From the NCBI GenBank assembly GCA_031260045.1, contig JAIRKO010000051.1, positions 52,330 through 116,329 of the forward strand: 64,000 nucleotides of DNA, given 5' to 3'. Origin of the DNA: Dysgonamonadaceae bacterium. GTDB taxonomy: Bacteria > Bacteroidota > Bacteroidia > Bacteroidales > Azobacteroidaceae. Shown piece after piece: positions 49,144 to 58,769 of this stretch; within the stretch, counting starts at the first letter, position 1, and the number at the start of each line of letters is the position of its first letter. Position numbers and translations under genes: made by a program. The notes beneath the pieces are model-generated. The model searched no databases, was not told where the DNA came from, and worked only from the letters and a program-made list of their open reading frames with translations.

Positions 49144-50001
49144 TCAATTAAAGATTAACGGTATATCTTCTTTTTTGTTATTCGGGAAATCAAGCCCTTT
49201 AATCGGGTATTGATGCGGTGACAAAACCGTTGAATCAACGCCCAACGCTTTGTTGATGAAAGTAATTTCCAAAACCATCGGCAATTTTGTACCGTGAATC
49301 AGCCCTCCGTAACAGTTTCCGTGTACGTGGGCAATATCAAAATGAGTGGAAAACAGTTCCATTATTTCCTCAAACTTTTTCTCGGCAATATCCAATTCGT
49401 GAAACTCAACGGTCAAACCGTTTATTTTATCGAAAAACGGCACAAGTTGTGGAAGCGTTCTGTACTCCCAACTTTCAATGTCCATTTTGATGAAAACGGA
49501 AAGATTTTCAGGTTCTTCCTGTAAATTTTTAAAAACCGTATCCAAGCGGGTATATATTTTATCGTCTTTTTGTCCGAGAAATTTTGGATAATAGAAACGG
49601 TGTAATTTGCTTTTAAAAAATCGTTTGAAAGTTATGAATACCCATAAAAAATGTATCGCTCGCCACGCATATTTTTTCGTTCTTGGAATATTGCATGTCA
49701 ATATGTTTAATTGTGTTAGGGCAAAATGTTTCAAACTTGATTGCAGGAAATTTAAAGGTTCGGACGAGTAATCAAAAGCATGTAATTGTATCGCTTTCAA
49801 AGAATTTGAGTTGTTTCTTTGCTTTTGTGCCTTTTTGCAGAAATCGGCTTCAAAAGACCAGTCGTCGCAGATTCCGAAACTCAGCAAAATTTCGGTTTTT
49901 TCAATTTGGCTGGCTGAAAGCACATAGCCGCCGTCGGATTTTCTGCCGACACGTATCAGATCTTTTACAAGTATCGGACGTAATTTTTTTAAATCGTACA
50001 T
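49144..50001 (-). CDS. FkbM-like putative methyltransferase
   Basis: RKSDGGYVLSASQIEKTEILLSFGICDDWSFEADFCKK... and VFIKMDIESWEYRTLPQL. Confidence 0.65.
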   Translation of the reverse strand: MYDLKKLRPILVKDLIRVGRKSDGGYVLSASQIEKTEILLSFGICDDWSFEADFCKKAQKQRNNSNSLKAIQLHAFDYSSEPLNFLQSSLKHFALTQLNILTCNIPRTKKYAWRAIHFLWVFITFKRFFKSKLHRFYYPKFLGQKDDKIYTRLDTVFKNLQEEPENLSVFIKMDIESWEYRTLPQLVPFFDKINGLTVEFHELDIAEKKFEEIMELFSTHFDIAHVHGNCYGGLIHGTKLPMVLEITFINKALGVDSTVLSPHQYPIKGLDFPNNKKEDIPLIFN

Positions 50002-50060
50002 TTTTTATTGTGTTTATATTTAATTTAAGAAATCGTTGTCAGTTGCGGGCTTCAAAGCTT

Positions 50061-50120
50061 GTCATTGCGGGTCTCCGCTCCGTCCGCAATCCCCTGCAAA
50101 CCGCAGGATGACGGGCTTTT
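50061..50120. repeat. Dispersed intergenic repeat (GTCATTGCGGGT...GCAGGATGACGGGC, short form)
   Basis: See 38437-38529 and 43121-43203. Confidence 0.7.
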
Positions 50121-50163
50121 GCAATCCAGAGCAAATTACGCCGCAAAAGTAACAATAATTTCC

Positions 50164-50171
50164 TACCTTTG
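50164..50171 (+). promoter_or_regulatory. Bacteroidetes-type -7 element (TACCTTTG)
   Basis: TAnnTTTG match upstream of the MBL-fold hydrolase. Confidence 0.5.
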
Positions 50172-50226
50172 TCGCGTTTTCGATAATTTTATTCATAAAC
50201 GGCAAATTTATACTTCATTGAATCGA

Positions 50227-51015
50227 ATGGGATTAAAATTCCTGAGTTTAGCGAGCGGAAGCAGCGGAAATTGTTATTATCTGGGTACGGACGAATATGG
50301 TATTCTTATGGATGCAGGTATCGGAATACGCAGCGTAAAAAAAATACTTAGCGCCAATCAGATTAAAATGGAGCGGATTATGGCGGTGTTTATCACCCAC
50401 GATCATACCGACCATATTAGATCGGTCGGAAATCTTGCAGGGAAATACGGTATCCCCGTCTATGCCACGCAAAGAGTTCATGCGGGATTGGAAAACAAAA
50501 AACTTGACCTCTCCCGCCGGATTATCGAAAAAGGGGAGCCGGTTTGCATCAGGGATTTTAAGATTACGGCTTTTGAAGTTCCGCACGACGCCAGCGATTG
50601 CGTGGGATATTTGGTTGATTACAAGCGGAATAAATGGGTTTTGGCAACCGACGTCGGGCATATTACTAACACGGTCGGCGAATACATCCGAAAGGCTAAT
50701 CATTTGGTTGTTGAGGCTAATTACGACCGGGAAATGTTGCGTTGCGGCAAGTATCCCGAATATTTGAAAATGCGGATTTCCGACGGAAACGGACATTTAT
50801 GCAACTCCGAAACCGCCGAATTTTTAGCCGCCAACTTCGGTTTACACCTGAAAAACATCTGGCTTTGCCACCTGAGCAAAGAAAACAATCTTCCCGAACT
50901 GGCTTACAAAACAGTGGAAACGGCGATGTGCGCGCGCGGAATCCGCATCGGTAAAGATGTTAATTTGAATGTTTTGACGCGATTGACGCCTTCGGAGGTG
51001 TTTTGGCTGGAATGA
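50227..51015 (+). CDS. MBL-fold metallo-hydrolase (WalJ/YycJ-like)
   Basis: MGLKFLSLASGSSGNCYYLGTDEYGILMDAGIG, FITHDHTDHIRSVG; start 50227 rather than ORF start 50059. Confidence 0.92.
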   Translation: MGLKFLSLASGSSGNCYYLGTDEYGILMDAGIGIRSVKKILSANQIKMERIMAVFITHDHTDHIRSVGNLAGKYGIPVYATQRVHAGLENKKLDLSRRIIEKGEPVCIRDFKITAFEVPHDASDCVGYLVDYKRNKWVLATDVGHITNTVGEYIRKANHLVVEANYDREMLRCGKYPEYLKMRISDGNGHLCNSETAEFLAANFGLHLKNIWLCHLSKENNLPELAYKTVETAMCARGIRIGKDVNLNVLTRLTPSEVFWLE

Positions 51016-51177
51016 TACAGCCGCCGAGTTTGGTTTTTTTAATGCTTTTATTTTTTAAGAAATCCTGCACTTGAAATTACATTTTCACCTTAAAAAGTAG
51101 AATTATAAAAATAACACTGTACTTGCGGATTTATAAATACATAAGTATGTTTATTAATTTTTTGAAGAATTTAAATA

Positions 51178-51694
51178 ATGAAAAACAATTTAATAAATAA
51201 TTCGATGAAAAAGATTCTATTATTTGCATCTATGCTTCTGTTGCCTGCGGCAGTGGTAGTTATGGCGCAAGACAACGCCGTAATCGGCTATCCGCTGGTC
51301 ATCAACGCCGGCGATTACTATGCGCCCGGTAACATACAAATCACTTCCACTGGCAGTCTGGAAGTTTACGGATTTGGACGTGAAGTTGGGAGGAAAACTC
51401 AATGTAAGTGACGACTACGATACTGCGGATTCGTCCGAAACATGGGAAAATTTTCTCTCACAGAAGTTTAGCTACCGCAGTAAAAAAGTAACTACAGACA
51501 CGAACCGCATCTATAGCAAAAATGGCATCATTTACGCCGAATTTGACGGAACGCAGGAAGTGGTGGTATACACTCTTTCCGGAGGATTGGTGAAGAAACA
51601 AATTGCCGCCCGCGCGGTGCAGTTCGGCATCCCGCAAGGTTTCTATATAGTAACTGTCGGCGGGACAGTTTACAAAGTATTTGTTCATAATTGA
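51178..51694 (+). pseudogene. Small secreted protein with T9SS-like C-terminus, apparently frameshifted
   Basis: Signal peptide in the 51178-51411 frame; C-terminal VVVYTLSGGLVKKQIAARAVQFGIPQGFYIVTVGGTVYKVFVHN in the 51320-51694 frame. Confidence 0.5.
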
Positions 51695-51714
51695 TTTTTT
51701 GCTTTCGCGACATG

Positions 51715-51752
51715 AAAAAGGCGTTCCTCAAAAAAAAGGAATGCCTTTTTTA
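51715..51752 (+). terminator. Rho-independent terminator
   Basis: AAAAAGGCGTTCCT - CAAAAAAA - AGGAATGCCTTTTTTAT. Confidence 0.8.
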
Positions 51753-51928
51753 TATTTCTGTAATCGTAACTAATTACAAATTAGTCGGAATCTTGTTTGA
51801 AACAACCGAAATTGCGAAATTTTATGAGCCGGCGTGTAGCATATGTGAGAGCTTTTATGTACATTTGCCGAGTGTTCGGGAAAATGAAATTTCCGCATGC
51901 CCTTGATAAAAAAACAAATTATATACGT

Positions 51929-53693
51929 ATGAAAAAGGAATATAGTATTGCGCTCTTCATTATTACGCTTACGGGATTGTTATTGGTAACGCTTAGCGGC
52001 TCCGTGTTTTCCGGTTATCATTTTATGGATTGTTCCGGTTTTATTCTTTGGAAAGAAAATTTATCCAATACGTCTTTTTTTGAATGTCTGAAAAACAATA
52101 TTGAACAGGAAATGGGCGGACGTTTCCGGCCGGCGTGGCACTTCAACTCGTTGCTCAGAACATGGCTTTTGGGAGATAATATGCTTTTGCAGGGTTTTTG
52201 TCAACTGTTTTTAGTGATTTGTGCGGCATTTCTTGCCTATTTATTGGGACGTAAAATTAAATGGACGCATGGGGAAAGTTTATTGTTCGCGGGAATCTGT
52301 CTGATTGGAACGCAGTCGGCGATATTTTATCAAACTTTGGCTATCGAAACAACCGCGTTCGTCGTTTTGCTTTTGTCTTGGCATCTGATTTTAACATATT
52401 TTAAGGGGGGGGGGGGGGATTCTCTCTTACGCCGGATTCGTCATCCTTTCCGTACTGATGGCTTTGATGAAAGAGAATTTTACTCTGGTTTTACCTGCAA
52501 GTTATTTGTTTTATTGCATGCAGTATAACGAAAAATACCGGATTGGATTTTGGAAAACCGTATTACATACATGGAAAACGGGTTTATGGTTATTGCTCTT
52601 AACCGCAGGCTGCTTATGGGCGATTTTGACATTTGCCGGTAATGATTTTGGTTATGCCGGCGTAGGAGGTATTCACAGTCTTTTCCCATATGTAAAAAGC
52701 ACAATTTATTTGTATGGCATAAGCGGTTGTTTATTGGCATTTTTCATCGTAGCGTATTTATTCCGAAACGGCAAAATCAATTTCAAAAACTGGTTATTTC
52801 CCACTTTATTATTTTTGGCAATCACTCTTTCTCAAATTATTATTTACGGAAAATCCAATATTATTGATCGTTATTTGATACCGGCTGTAATGGCTTGCGC
52901 CTATTTTTCCATTTTTGTTTATCGTGAACTAAAACAACAAGACACATCCGTCAACAGGGTTTTATGGAAAAATGTCGGTCTGGTTTTAGGAATAGGGCTG
53001 TCGATTTTTTGCAGTCTTGTTGTTTTTTGTAAACCGCTTCAAGAAGGAATCATACGGATTGCCGTACAGTTACAAGGCGAAGTGATTCAAACGATGACTT
53101 CCGTTTCCAGCTTGCAATATTTATTGAGCAGTTTGTCCATCATCGGCATTTTCGGTTTGATAATCGGCGTTATTTTGGTGATATATGGTTTGATAAGAAA
53201 AAAATATTCTATTCATAAACTCTCGCAACTCTATCTGATTGGGCTGTTGCTTGTCTTGTTTATGAATGGCGGCTTAGCATTTGCCTCGTGCAAAAGATAT
53301 GCAATGAGGGGTTTTGCCATAGAAAACTTTCTGCAAACGATTATTGATAATTCCCATGCCGGCGACGCCATTTTGATTGCCGGTAATCCTTATGTGGATA
53401 TGGAAGGCGTAGCGACCGGTATTTCCACATGGCTGAGAAAACGGGAAAGGAACAATCTTTTTATTTGCCCGATAACGAACAATCCTCAGGAAGAAAAATT
53501 TATTTCCGGACTGAAAGATTTTTATCGCCAAAAGGATATAAATATCATTGAAAATAAAGAAGATATCAAAGTAATCGCCATTTTTCCCAGTTCGGAAATT
53601 GTTTTTGAAAACACCAACCGTTGGTTTGACGTTAATTCGTTTGACAGGTATGAGTTTACAGGAAATTATGTAGTATTTGTAAGAAAAAAATAA
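51929..53693 (+). CDS. Polytopic membrane protein (GT-C-like glycosyltransferase candidate), split by a 14-G tract
   Basis: Frame 1 (51929-52528) to FKGGGG at the tract; frame 2 resumes as GILSYAGFVILSVLMALMKENFTLVLPASYLFYC... to 53693; removing one G restores one ORF. Confidence 0.75.
52405..52418 (+). repeat. Homopolymeric G(14) tract inside a coding region
   Basis: Counted directly: TTTTAAGGGGGGGGGGGGGGATTCTC. Confidence 0.9.
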
Positions 53694-53697
53694 AACG

Positions 53698-53865
53698 ATG
53701 CACATCGCAAATCCCATCTACGACGCAGTCTTCAAATTCATGATGAAAGACGATTATTTTTTAGAAATTCAAGAAAAAGAACGGCTAATCGCTCAGCAAG
53801 ACAAAGCTATTAAAGAACAAAAGAAAAGAATTGCCGAACTGAAAAGGCAGCAAGCGCAAAAATAA
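53698..53865 (+). pseudogene. Internally deleted remnant of an Rpn/PD-(D/E)XK nuclease family transposase-like gene
   Basis: MHIANPIYDAVFKFMMKDDYF (N-terminus) joined to LEIQEKERLIAQQDKAIKEQKKRIAELKRQQAQK (C-terminal coil-like). Confidence 0.55.
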
Positions 53866-53893
53866 TACTCACCAGTAAACGTCAAATAAAAAT

Positions 53894-56419
53894 ATGAATA
53901 CAATCGCAAAAAAATTCGTACCGCACGTTATAGCAATCGCTATCTTTTTACTGCTCGTGTGCATCTATTTCGCACCCGCAGTATTTGAAGGAAAAACCAT
54001 TTATCAAGCCGATATGGCGCATGCTGCGGGAATGGGCGGAAGCCAGACAAAACAATATGAGGAAACGGCAAAACCGGGAGAATTCAGTACTTGGTCGGAC
54101 GCTATGTTTGGCGGAATGCCGTATAATGCGGGCTATGGACGCCCTACGCCGAGTTTGCCCGGCTTCGGATTAATAGGCTGGCCGATTCAACGTATCGGCT
54201 CCTTGAACGCAGGAATGGTTTTGATGGGACTAATCTGTTTCTACATTTTAATGTGCGTCATGGGAGTAAACCGGTGGCTGGCAATTGCCGGCGCCATCGC
54301 ATTTGCGTTCGCGTCCTATAATATCATTATCATTCAAGTCGGTCATATTACCAAAGCCTATGTCATGGCTTACATGCCGCTTACCATAGCAGGGATGTTC
54401 CTGCTTTTCAAGCGAAAGCGTCTGTTGGGAAGCCTCCTGTTTTTGTTGGGGGTCGCCTTGTCCGTCGCCGGTTACCATATTCAGATTACCTATTATCTGG
54501 TTCTTCTGTGCCTGTTTTTTTATATTGGTTACGTTATCGAAAAAATCAGGGAAAAGAAATGGAAAGAATGGGGTATAACCACTGCGATTATGACCGGTTG
54601 CGTACTGCTCGCCATGTTGCCCAACGTGGGATCGCTATATACCCAATGGGAATTGGGGAAAACTTCGCTCCGGGGACCTACGGAGTTAACTTCGGGCGCG
54701 TCTTCTTCCGACGAGGGAAAAGTATCCTCCGGCTTGGATAAGGAGTATGCTTTCCACTGGAGTCAAGGGAGAGCGGAGTTGCTGACATTCCTGATACCAA
54801 ATCTTTACGGCGGCGCTTCGGGCGGAACGTTAGACCGCTCCTCCGAGTTTTACCAAACCTTGCGCCGCGCCGGTCAACGCTTGGGCAAAGAAGTACAAGC
54901 GCCGACCTACTGGGGCGATAAGACGTTCACTTCCGGACCTGTTTATTTCGGCGCGGTCGTCTGTTTTCTGTTTGTGTTAGGCATGTTTGTTGTAAAAAGC
55001 CGGATGAAATGGTCTCTTTTTGCCGGCGCCGTTTTTCTCACGCTTTTGGCTTTAGGTCGACACTTGGACTGGTTTAATACCTTCTTTTTCTATCATTTGC
55101 CGATGTACAATAAATTCCGCGCGCCGGAAATGGCGTTGGTAATTCCGGGCTTGGTAGCTCCGATTATTGCTTTCTGGGGGATAAAGGAAATTGCCGACGG
55201 AAAAGTTGACGCGCAGTTGTTGAAGAAAGGACTTGTATGGTCGCTTTCCGCCTGCGGCGGCATTTGTTTGGCGGTGTGGTGGTTTCCCACGCTTTTCTTC
55301 AGTTTTCAATCCAACTATGATGCGCAATTCGAGCAACAGCCTTGGTACGACGCTTTAATCCACGACCGCGTCCATTTGGCTTCCGCCGATGCGTTCCGTT
55401 CGCTGGTTTTTGTTTTATTGAGCGCCGCTTTGGTTTTTATATTCATGCAGTTAAAGAATAAGAAGCAAGGCGTTTTAATGCTTGGGATAGGCTTTACCGT
55501 TCTTACGCTGGTCGATTTGTGGGCGGTTGATAAACGTTTCCTGAACGACAAACATTTTGTAAATAAAACGTTGGACGAGACTTATACGGAATCCGTCGCC
55601 GATAAGGAAATATTGAAAGACAAGTCCGTATCGTATCGCGTGTTAACGCTCAACAATCCGTTTCAGGAAACAACCGTTTCGTATTACCATCACTCCATCG
55701 GCGGATATCATGCCGTAAAACTGCGGCGTTATCAGGAATTGATAGACCATCGGATATCGAGGGAAATCAATACAATTATCGAATCGTTCCGCAAACCGCA
55801 GATTACGTTGGAAGACATACAGCAGTCGTTCGCTTTCACCCCCTCGTTGAACATGCTGAACACGCGCTACATTATTTACAATCCCGAATACCCGCCCATT
55901 GTAAACCCGCGCGCTTTCGGAAATGCGTGGTTTGTTCGCAAAGCGAAAATCGTAGAAAACGCCGACGCCGAAATTGCCGCCCTGAACGTAATCGACCCGT
56001 TGCAAACGGCTGTCGTGGACAAACGTTTTGCCGACGAACTGAACGGCTTCACCGAAGCACAACCCGATTCCACAGCAAGCATTACATTAGACAATTACCG
56101 CCCCAATCATTTGATTTATACCTCCAAAACAAATTCCGAGCAGTTGGCGGTATTTTCGGAAATTTACTACCAGCCGGGCTGGAAAGCGACTATCGACGGC
56201 AAGCCCGCGCCCCATTTCAGAGCGGATTGGACTTTGCGAGCAATGCGAGTGCCTGCCGGCGAGCATAAAATTGAGTTTGATTTTCGTTCGGAAGGCTATG
56301 TGGCGGCGGCTTACATTTCAACTTTCGGTTCTTTCGCGCTGTTGGTGTTGCTGATTATCGGAATTGGGTTTGTGATTTGGCGGGAAACGTTTGCGAAGCA
56401 AGTACGGATAAAAAATTAG
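53894..56419 (+). CDS. YfhO family large membrane protein
   Basis: 841 aa; many TM segments; C-terminal YYQPGWKATIDGKPAPHFRADWTLRAMRVPAGEHKIEFDF typical of YfhO. Confidence 0.85.
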   Translation: MNTIAKKFVPHVIAIAIFLLLVCIYFAPAVFEGKTIYQADMAHAAGMGGSQTKQYEETAKPGEFSTWSDAMFGGMPYNAGYGRPTPSLPGFGLIGWPIQRIGSLNAGMVLMGLICFYILMCVMGVNRWLAIAGAIAFAFASYNIIIIQVGHITKAYVMAYMPLTIAGMFLLFKRKRLLGSLLFLLGVALSVAGYHIQITYYLVLLCLFFYIGYVIEKIREKKWKEWGITTAIMTGCVLLAMLPNVGSLYTQWELGKTSLRGPTELTSGASSSDEGKVSSGLDKEYAFHWSQGRAELLTFLIPNLYGGASGGTLDRSSEFYQTLRRAGQRLGKEVQAPTYWGDKTFTSGPVYFGAVVCFLFVLGMFVVKSRMKWSLFAGAVFLTLLALGRHLDWFNTFFFYHLPMYNKFRAPEMALVIPGLVAPIIAFWGIKEIADGKVDAQLLKKGLVWSLSACGGICLAVWWFPTLFFSFQSNYDAQFEQQPWYDALIHDRVHLASADAFRSLVFVLLSAALVFIFMQLKNKKQGVLMLGIGFTVLTLVDLWAVDKRFLNDKHFVNKTLDETYTESVADKEILKDKSVSYRVLTLNNPFQETTVSYYHHSIGGYHAVKLRRYQELIDHRISREINTIIESFRKPQITLEDIQQSFAFTPSLNMLNTRYIIYNPEYPPIVNPRAFGNAWFVRKAKIVENADAEIAALNVIDPLQTAVVDKRFADELNGFTEAQPDSTASITLDNYRPNHLIYTSKTNSEQLAVFSEIYYQPGWKATIDGKPAPHFRADWTLRAMRVPAGEHKIEFDFRSEGYVAAAYISTFGSFALLVLLIIGIGFVIWRETFAKQVRIKN

Positions 56420-56442
56420 ATTATATTTTTGATTTTTTTATT

Positions 56443-56536
56443 CTGGATTGCTTCACCGCTACGCGGTTCGCAATGATGTGTACGATATTGCAGCCTCACC
56501 GTGTCATTGCGAAAGCGAAGCCTGAAGCAATCCGGA
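56443..56536. repeat. Composite ~95-bp palindromic element of the GGATTGCTTCA family
   Basis: CTGGATTGCTTCACCGCTACGCGGTTCGCAATGATG...GTGTCATTGCGAAAGCGAAGCCTGAAGCAATCCGG. Confidence 0.8.
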
Positions 56537-56569
56537 AAAATAATATAAATATAAACAATTACTTATTTT

Positions 56570-57463
56570 TTAACCTTTATCGCCGTATACATAAATCACG
56601 CTCGAATAATTTTTTGTCGTCCGAGCCTGCCTGTTGGAACGGTATCCCTGCCAAAGGCCGAGCGGCAAAGCGCACATCTTTCCCCGTCCTTTCAGTTCTT
56701 CGCTGAGGATGCTCACATAATATGCGTCGAATTTCATCGGCGCATACGTTTTCAATTTCATAGAATGATTACCCGCCAACGTGTTGATTGATTGCGGCGA
56801 AAAATGGGATAAATGACGAGGAACATCATACGCAGCCCAATGTTTCCCGTAATGAACGGCATCGGCAGAGAGCGGATTAGGAAGCGCCAAAATCAACAAC
56901 CCCGAAGGCTTGAGCAGGCTTTTCAGTTGAGCGAAAGAAGAACGGACGTCATGCAGATGCTCGAAAACATGCCACAAAGTAATAACGTCAAACTGCTTGC
57001 CGCTTGCCTCCGCCGCCTTGAGCGAAGGATAAATCGCCCGACCGACGCGGCTTTCCGCCTTTGAACGCGCCCCGGCGTCCACTTCCACGCCTTCCGTTTC
57101 CATCCCGCCTTCTTTGCATACGGACAAAAAATAGCCCGCCCCGCATCCAACGTCCAATAACTTTCCGCCTTTTGGCAAAAAACGTTCCACCAACCGTATT
57201 TTATTCTTCGTGTTCGTTTTCTGTACGAGGTGATACAGTTTATTGACAATCCCGCGTTTCGTTTCCGAATGAGAAACATAATCGGGCGTTTGGTAATATT
57301 TGCCGATTTCATCCGGCGAGGGCTGGGGAAGCGTCATGCCAAACAAACACGCCGGACATTTGCATATCCCGAACATCTCGCCGCTAATTCTGAAATCTTT
57401 GCAGTGAAACATAGGTGCATTAAGGGTTTCACCACACACCGGACATTGTATTTTTCTTTCCAT
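56570..57463 (-). CDS. Class I SAM-dependent methyltransferase with N-terminal zinc-ribbon-like segment
   Basis: IQCPVCGETLNAPMFHCKDF; GGKLLDVGCGAGYFLSVCKEGGMETEGVEVD; DVITLWHVFEHLHD. Confidence 0.9.
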   Translation of the reverse strand: MERKIQCPVCGETLNAPMFHCKDFRISGEMFGICKCPACLFGMTLPQPSPDEIGKYYQTPDYVSHSETKRGIVNKLYHLVQKTNTKNKIRLVERFLPKGGKLLDVGCGAGYFLSVCKEGGMETEGVEVDAGARSKAESRVGRAIYPSLKAAEASGKQFDVITLWHVFEHLHDVRSSFAQLKSLLKPSGLLILALPNPLSADAVHYGKHWAAYDVPRHLSHFSPQSINTLAGNHSMKLKTYAPMKFDAYYVSILSEELKGRGKMCALPLGLWQGYRSNRQARTTKNYSSVIYVYGDKG

Positions 57464-57726
57464 TTTTCGTTATTTTTATACAAATGTATAAGTATTTGTT
57501 GGAAATAACAAATATTTTTGTACGCACAGACGCGAAAACGCTAAGTAAAAGTGAAGAACTGATAATTGGCTAACGTCGAACGTTAATTCTTAATTCAATT
57601 TCGCGTCTTCGCGCCTTTGCGTACAATACTCCGCCCGCAATGACGGCAGCGCTTCATCACAGCAAAGACGGGGCGCACCCCGTCTCCAGCCCATCGAGAA
57701 AGAACATGAAAAAGAAAATCATTTAT

Positions 57727-58227
57727 CTAAACTCCGTGCTTTTTGCCCTTGATTAAATCAATGTCAATGCGGACGATTGCCGTCGCATGGAGGTTCGCTT
57801 TCGGAAACTCGAAGGTTTTGTCGGTAAATTGTTTTACAATCCTCGTCAGCGCGGCTGTTCTTTCCGCTTCGTCTTCGACGAACACCGCCTTACCGAAGCC
57901 GATAACCGTGCGGTGGCGGGCTTCAAAATCGCAGGCGCTGTCGCTTTCCACTACGCCGTGGTCGACGGATATTTCAAAACACACTTGGTTGTTGCGTTTC
58001 AGGATGTCGATTTTCGTTCCTGCGCGGGCGGAATGGAAATAAAGCGATGTGCCGTCGTAGGCATAAAACAGGGGAACGAGAAACGGCATGTTGTTGTCCG
58101 CAAGCGCAAGGCGCATCACCCGCGCAGAATAAACGATTTCGTCTATTTCCCTGCGGTCGGTAATTTCCCGTTCTTTGCGGCGCATTATGCCGTGCGGATG
58201 TTCCGCTTTGTGTTGCATATTGTTCAT
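57727..58227 (-). CDS. Pyridoxamine 5'-phosphate oxidase family protein (NimA-like flavoprotein)
   Basis: MRRKEREITDRREIDEIVYSARVMRLALADNNMPFLVPLFYAYDGTSLYFHSARAGTKIDILKRNNQVCFEI. Confidence 0.88.
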   Translation of the reverse strand: MNNMQHKAEHPHGIMRRKEREITDRREIDEIVYSARVMRLALADNNMPFLVPLFYAYDGTSLYFHSARAGTKIDILKRNNQVCFEISVDHGVVESDSACDFEARHRTVIGFGKAVFVEDEAERTAALTRIVKQFTDKTFEFPKANLHATAIVRIDIDLIKGKKHGV

Positions 58228-58337
58228 AAACTATGTTTTTCAAATTGTTTTACCGCTTCTCTGTGTTTTCTCCGTGTAATTTATTTATAACACAGCGTTA
58301 CGCAGAGATAAAAATACAAATTATAAAATAATCAGAA

Positions 58338-58769
58338 TTAATTAGGAACATTTTCATAAGTCAATCCTTTTTCTTCGCACAATCTACATACCTCATTGCA
58401 CAAGCGCAAAACCTTATCCCGGTCGTCATCCTGCGGCTCCCCATGATGATAATTATCGAGAAAACAAATGCCGAAAATGTGATCGAGCGAACGCACATCG
58501 CGGCTTGTTTCGTGCGGAACATCCATCAATTTATCCACCTCGTGCATCAGTCCGATAAAATTATGGCTCATCGGCTCCACGCCATGCCATTCGCATATCG
58601 CCACCAGATAACGTTCCAACGCTACGGAAGCCACATTAAACACCAAACTGCCCGCATAACCCGCATTTAAGAACTGAATCGCCCGCCGGTGATAGGCTTT
58701 CGCATCGCGGTAGTCCTGCTCGGACATGGTTTTCAAATCCGCCGTTGCGCCGTAATCGTCGTTTACCAT
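58338..58769 (-). CDS. HEPN-like small helical protein overlapping the anfK stop
   Basis: MVNDDYGATADLKTMSEQDYRDAKAYHRRAIQFLNAGYAGSLVFNVASVALERYLVAICEWHGVEPMSHNFIGLM; ATG at 58769 overlaps the anfK stop (58763-58765). Confidence 0.7.
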   Translation of the reverse strand: MVNDDYGATADLKTMSEQDYRDAKAYHRRAIQFLNAGYAGSLVFNVASVALERYLVAICEWHGVEPMSHNFIGLMHEVDKLMDVPHETSRDVRSLDHIFGICFLDNYHHGEPQDDDRDKVLRLCNEVCRLCEEKGLTYENVPN

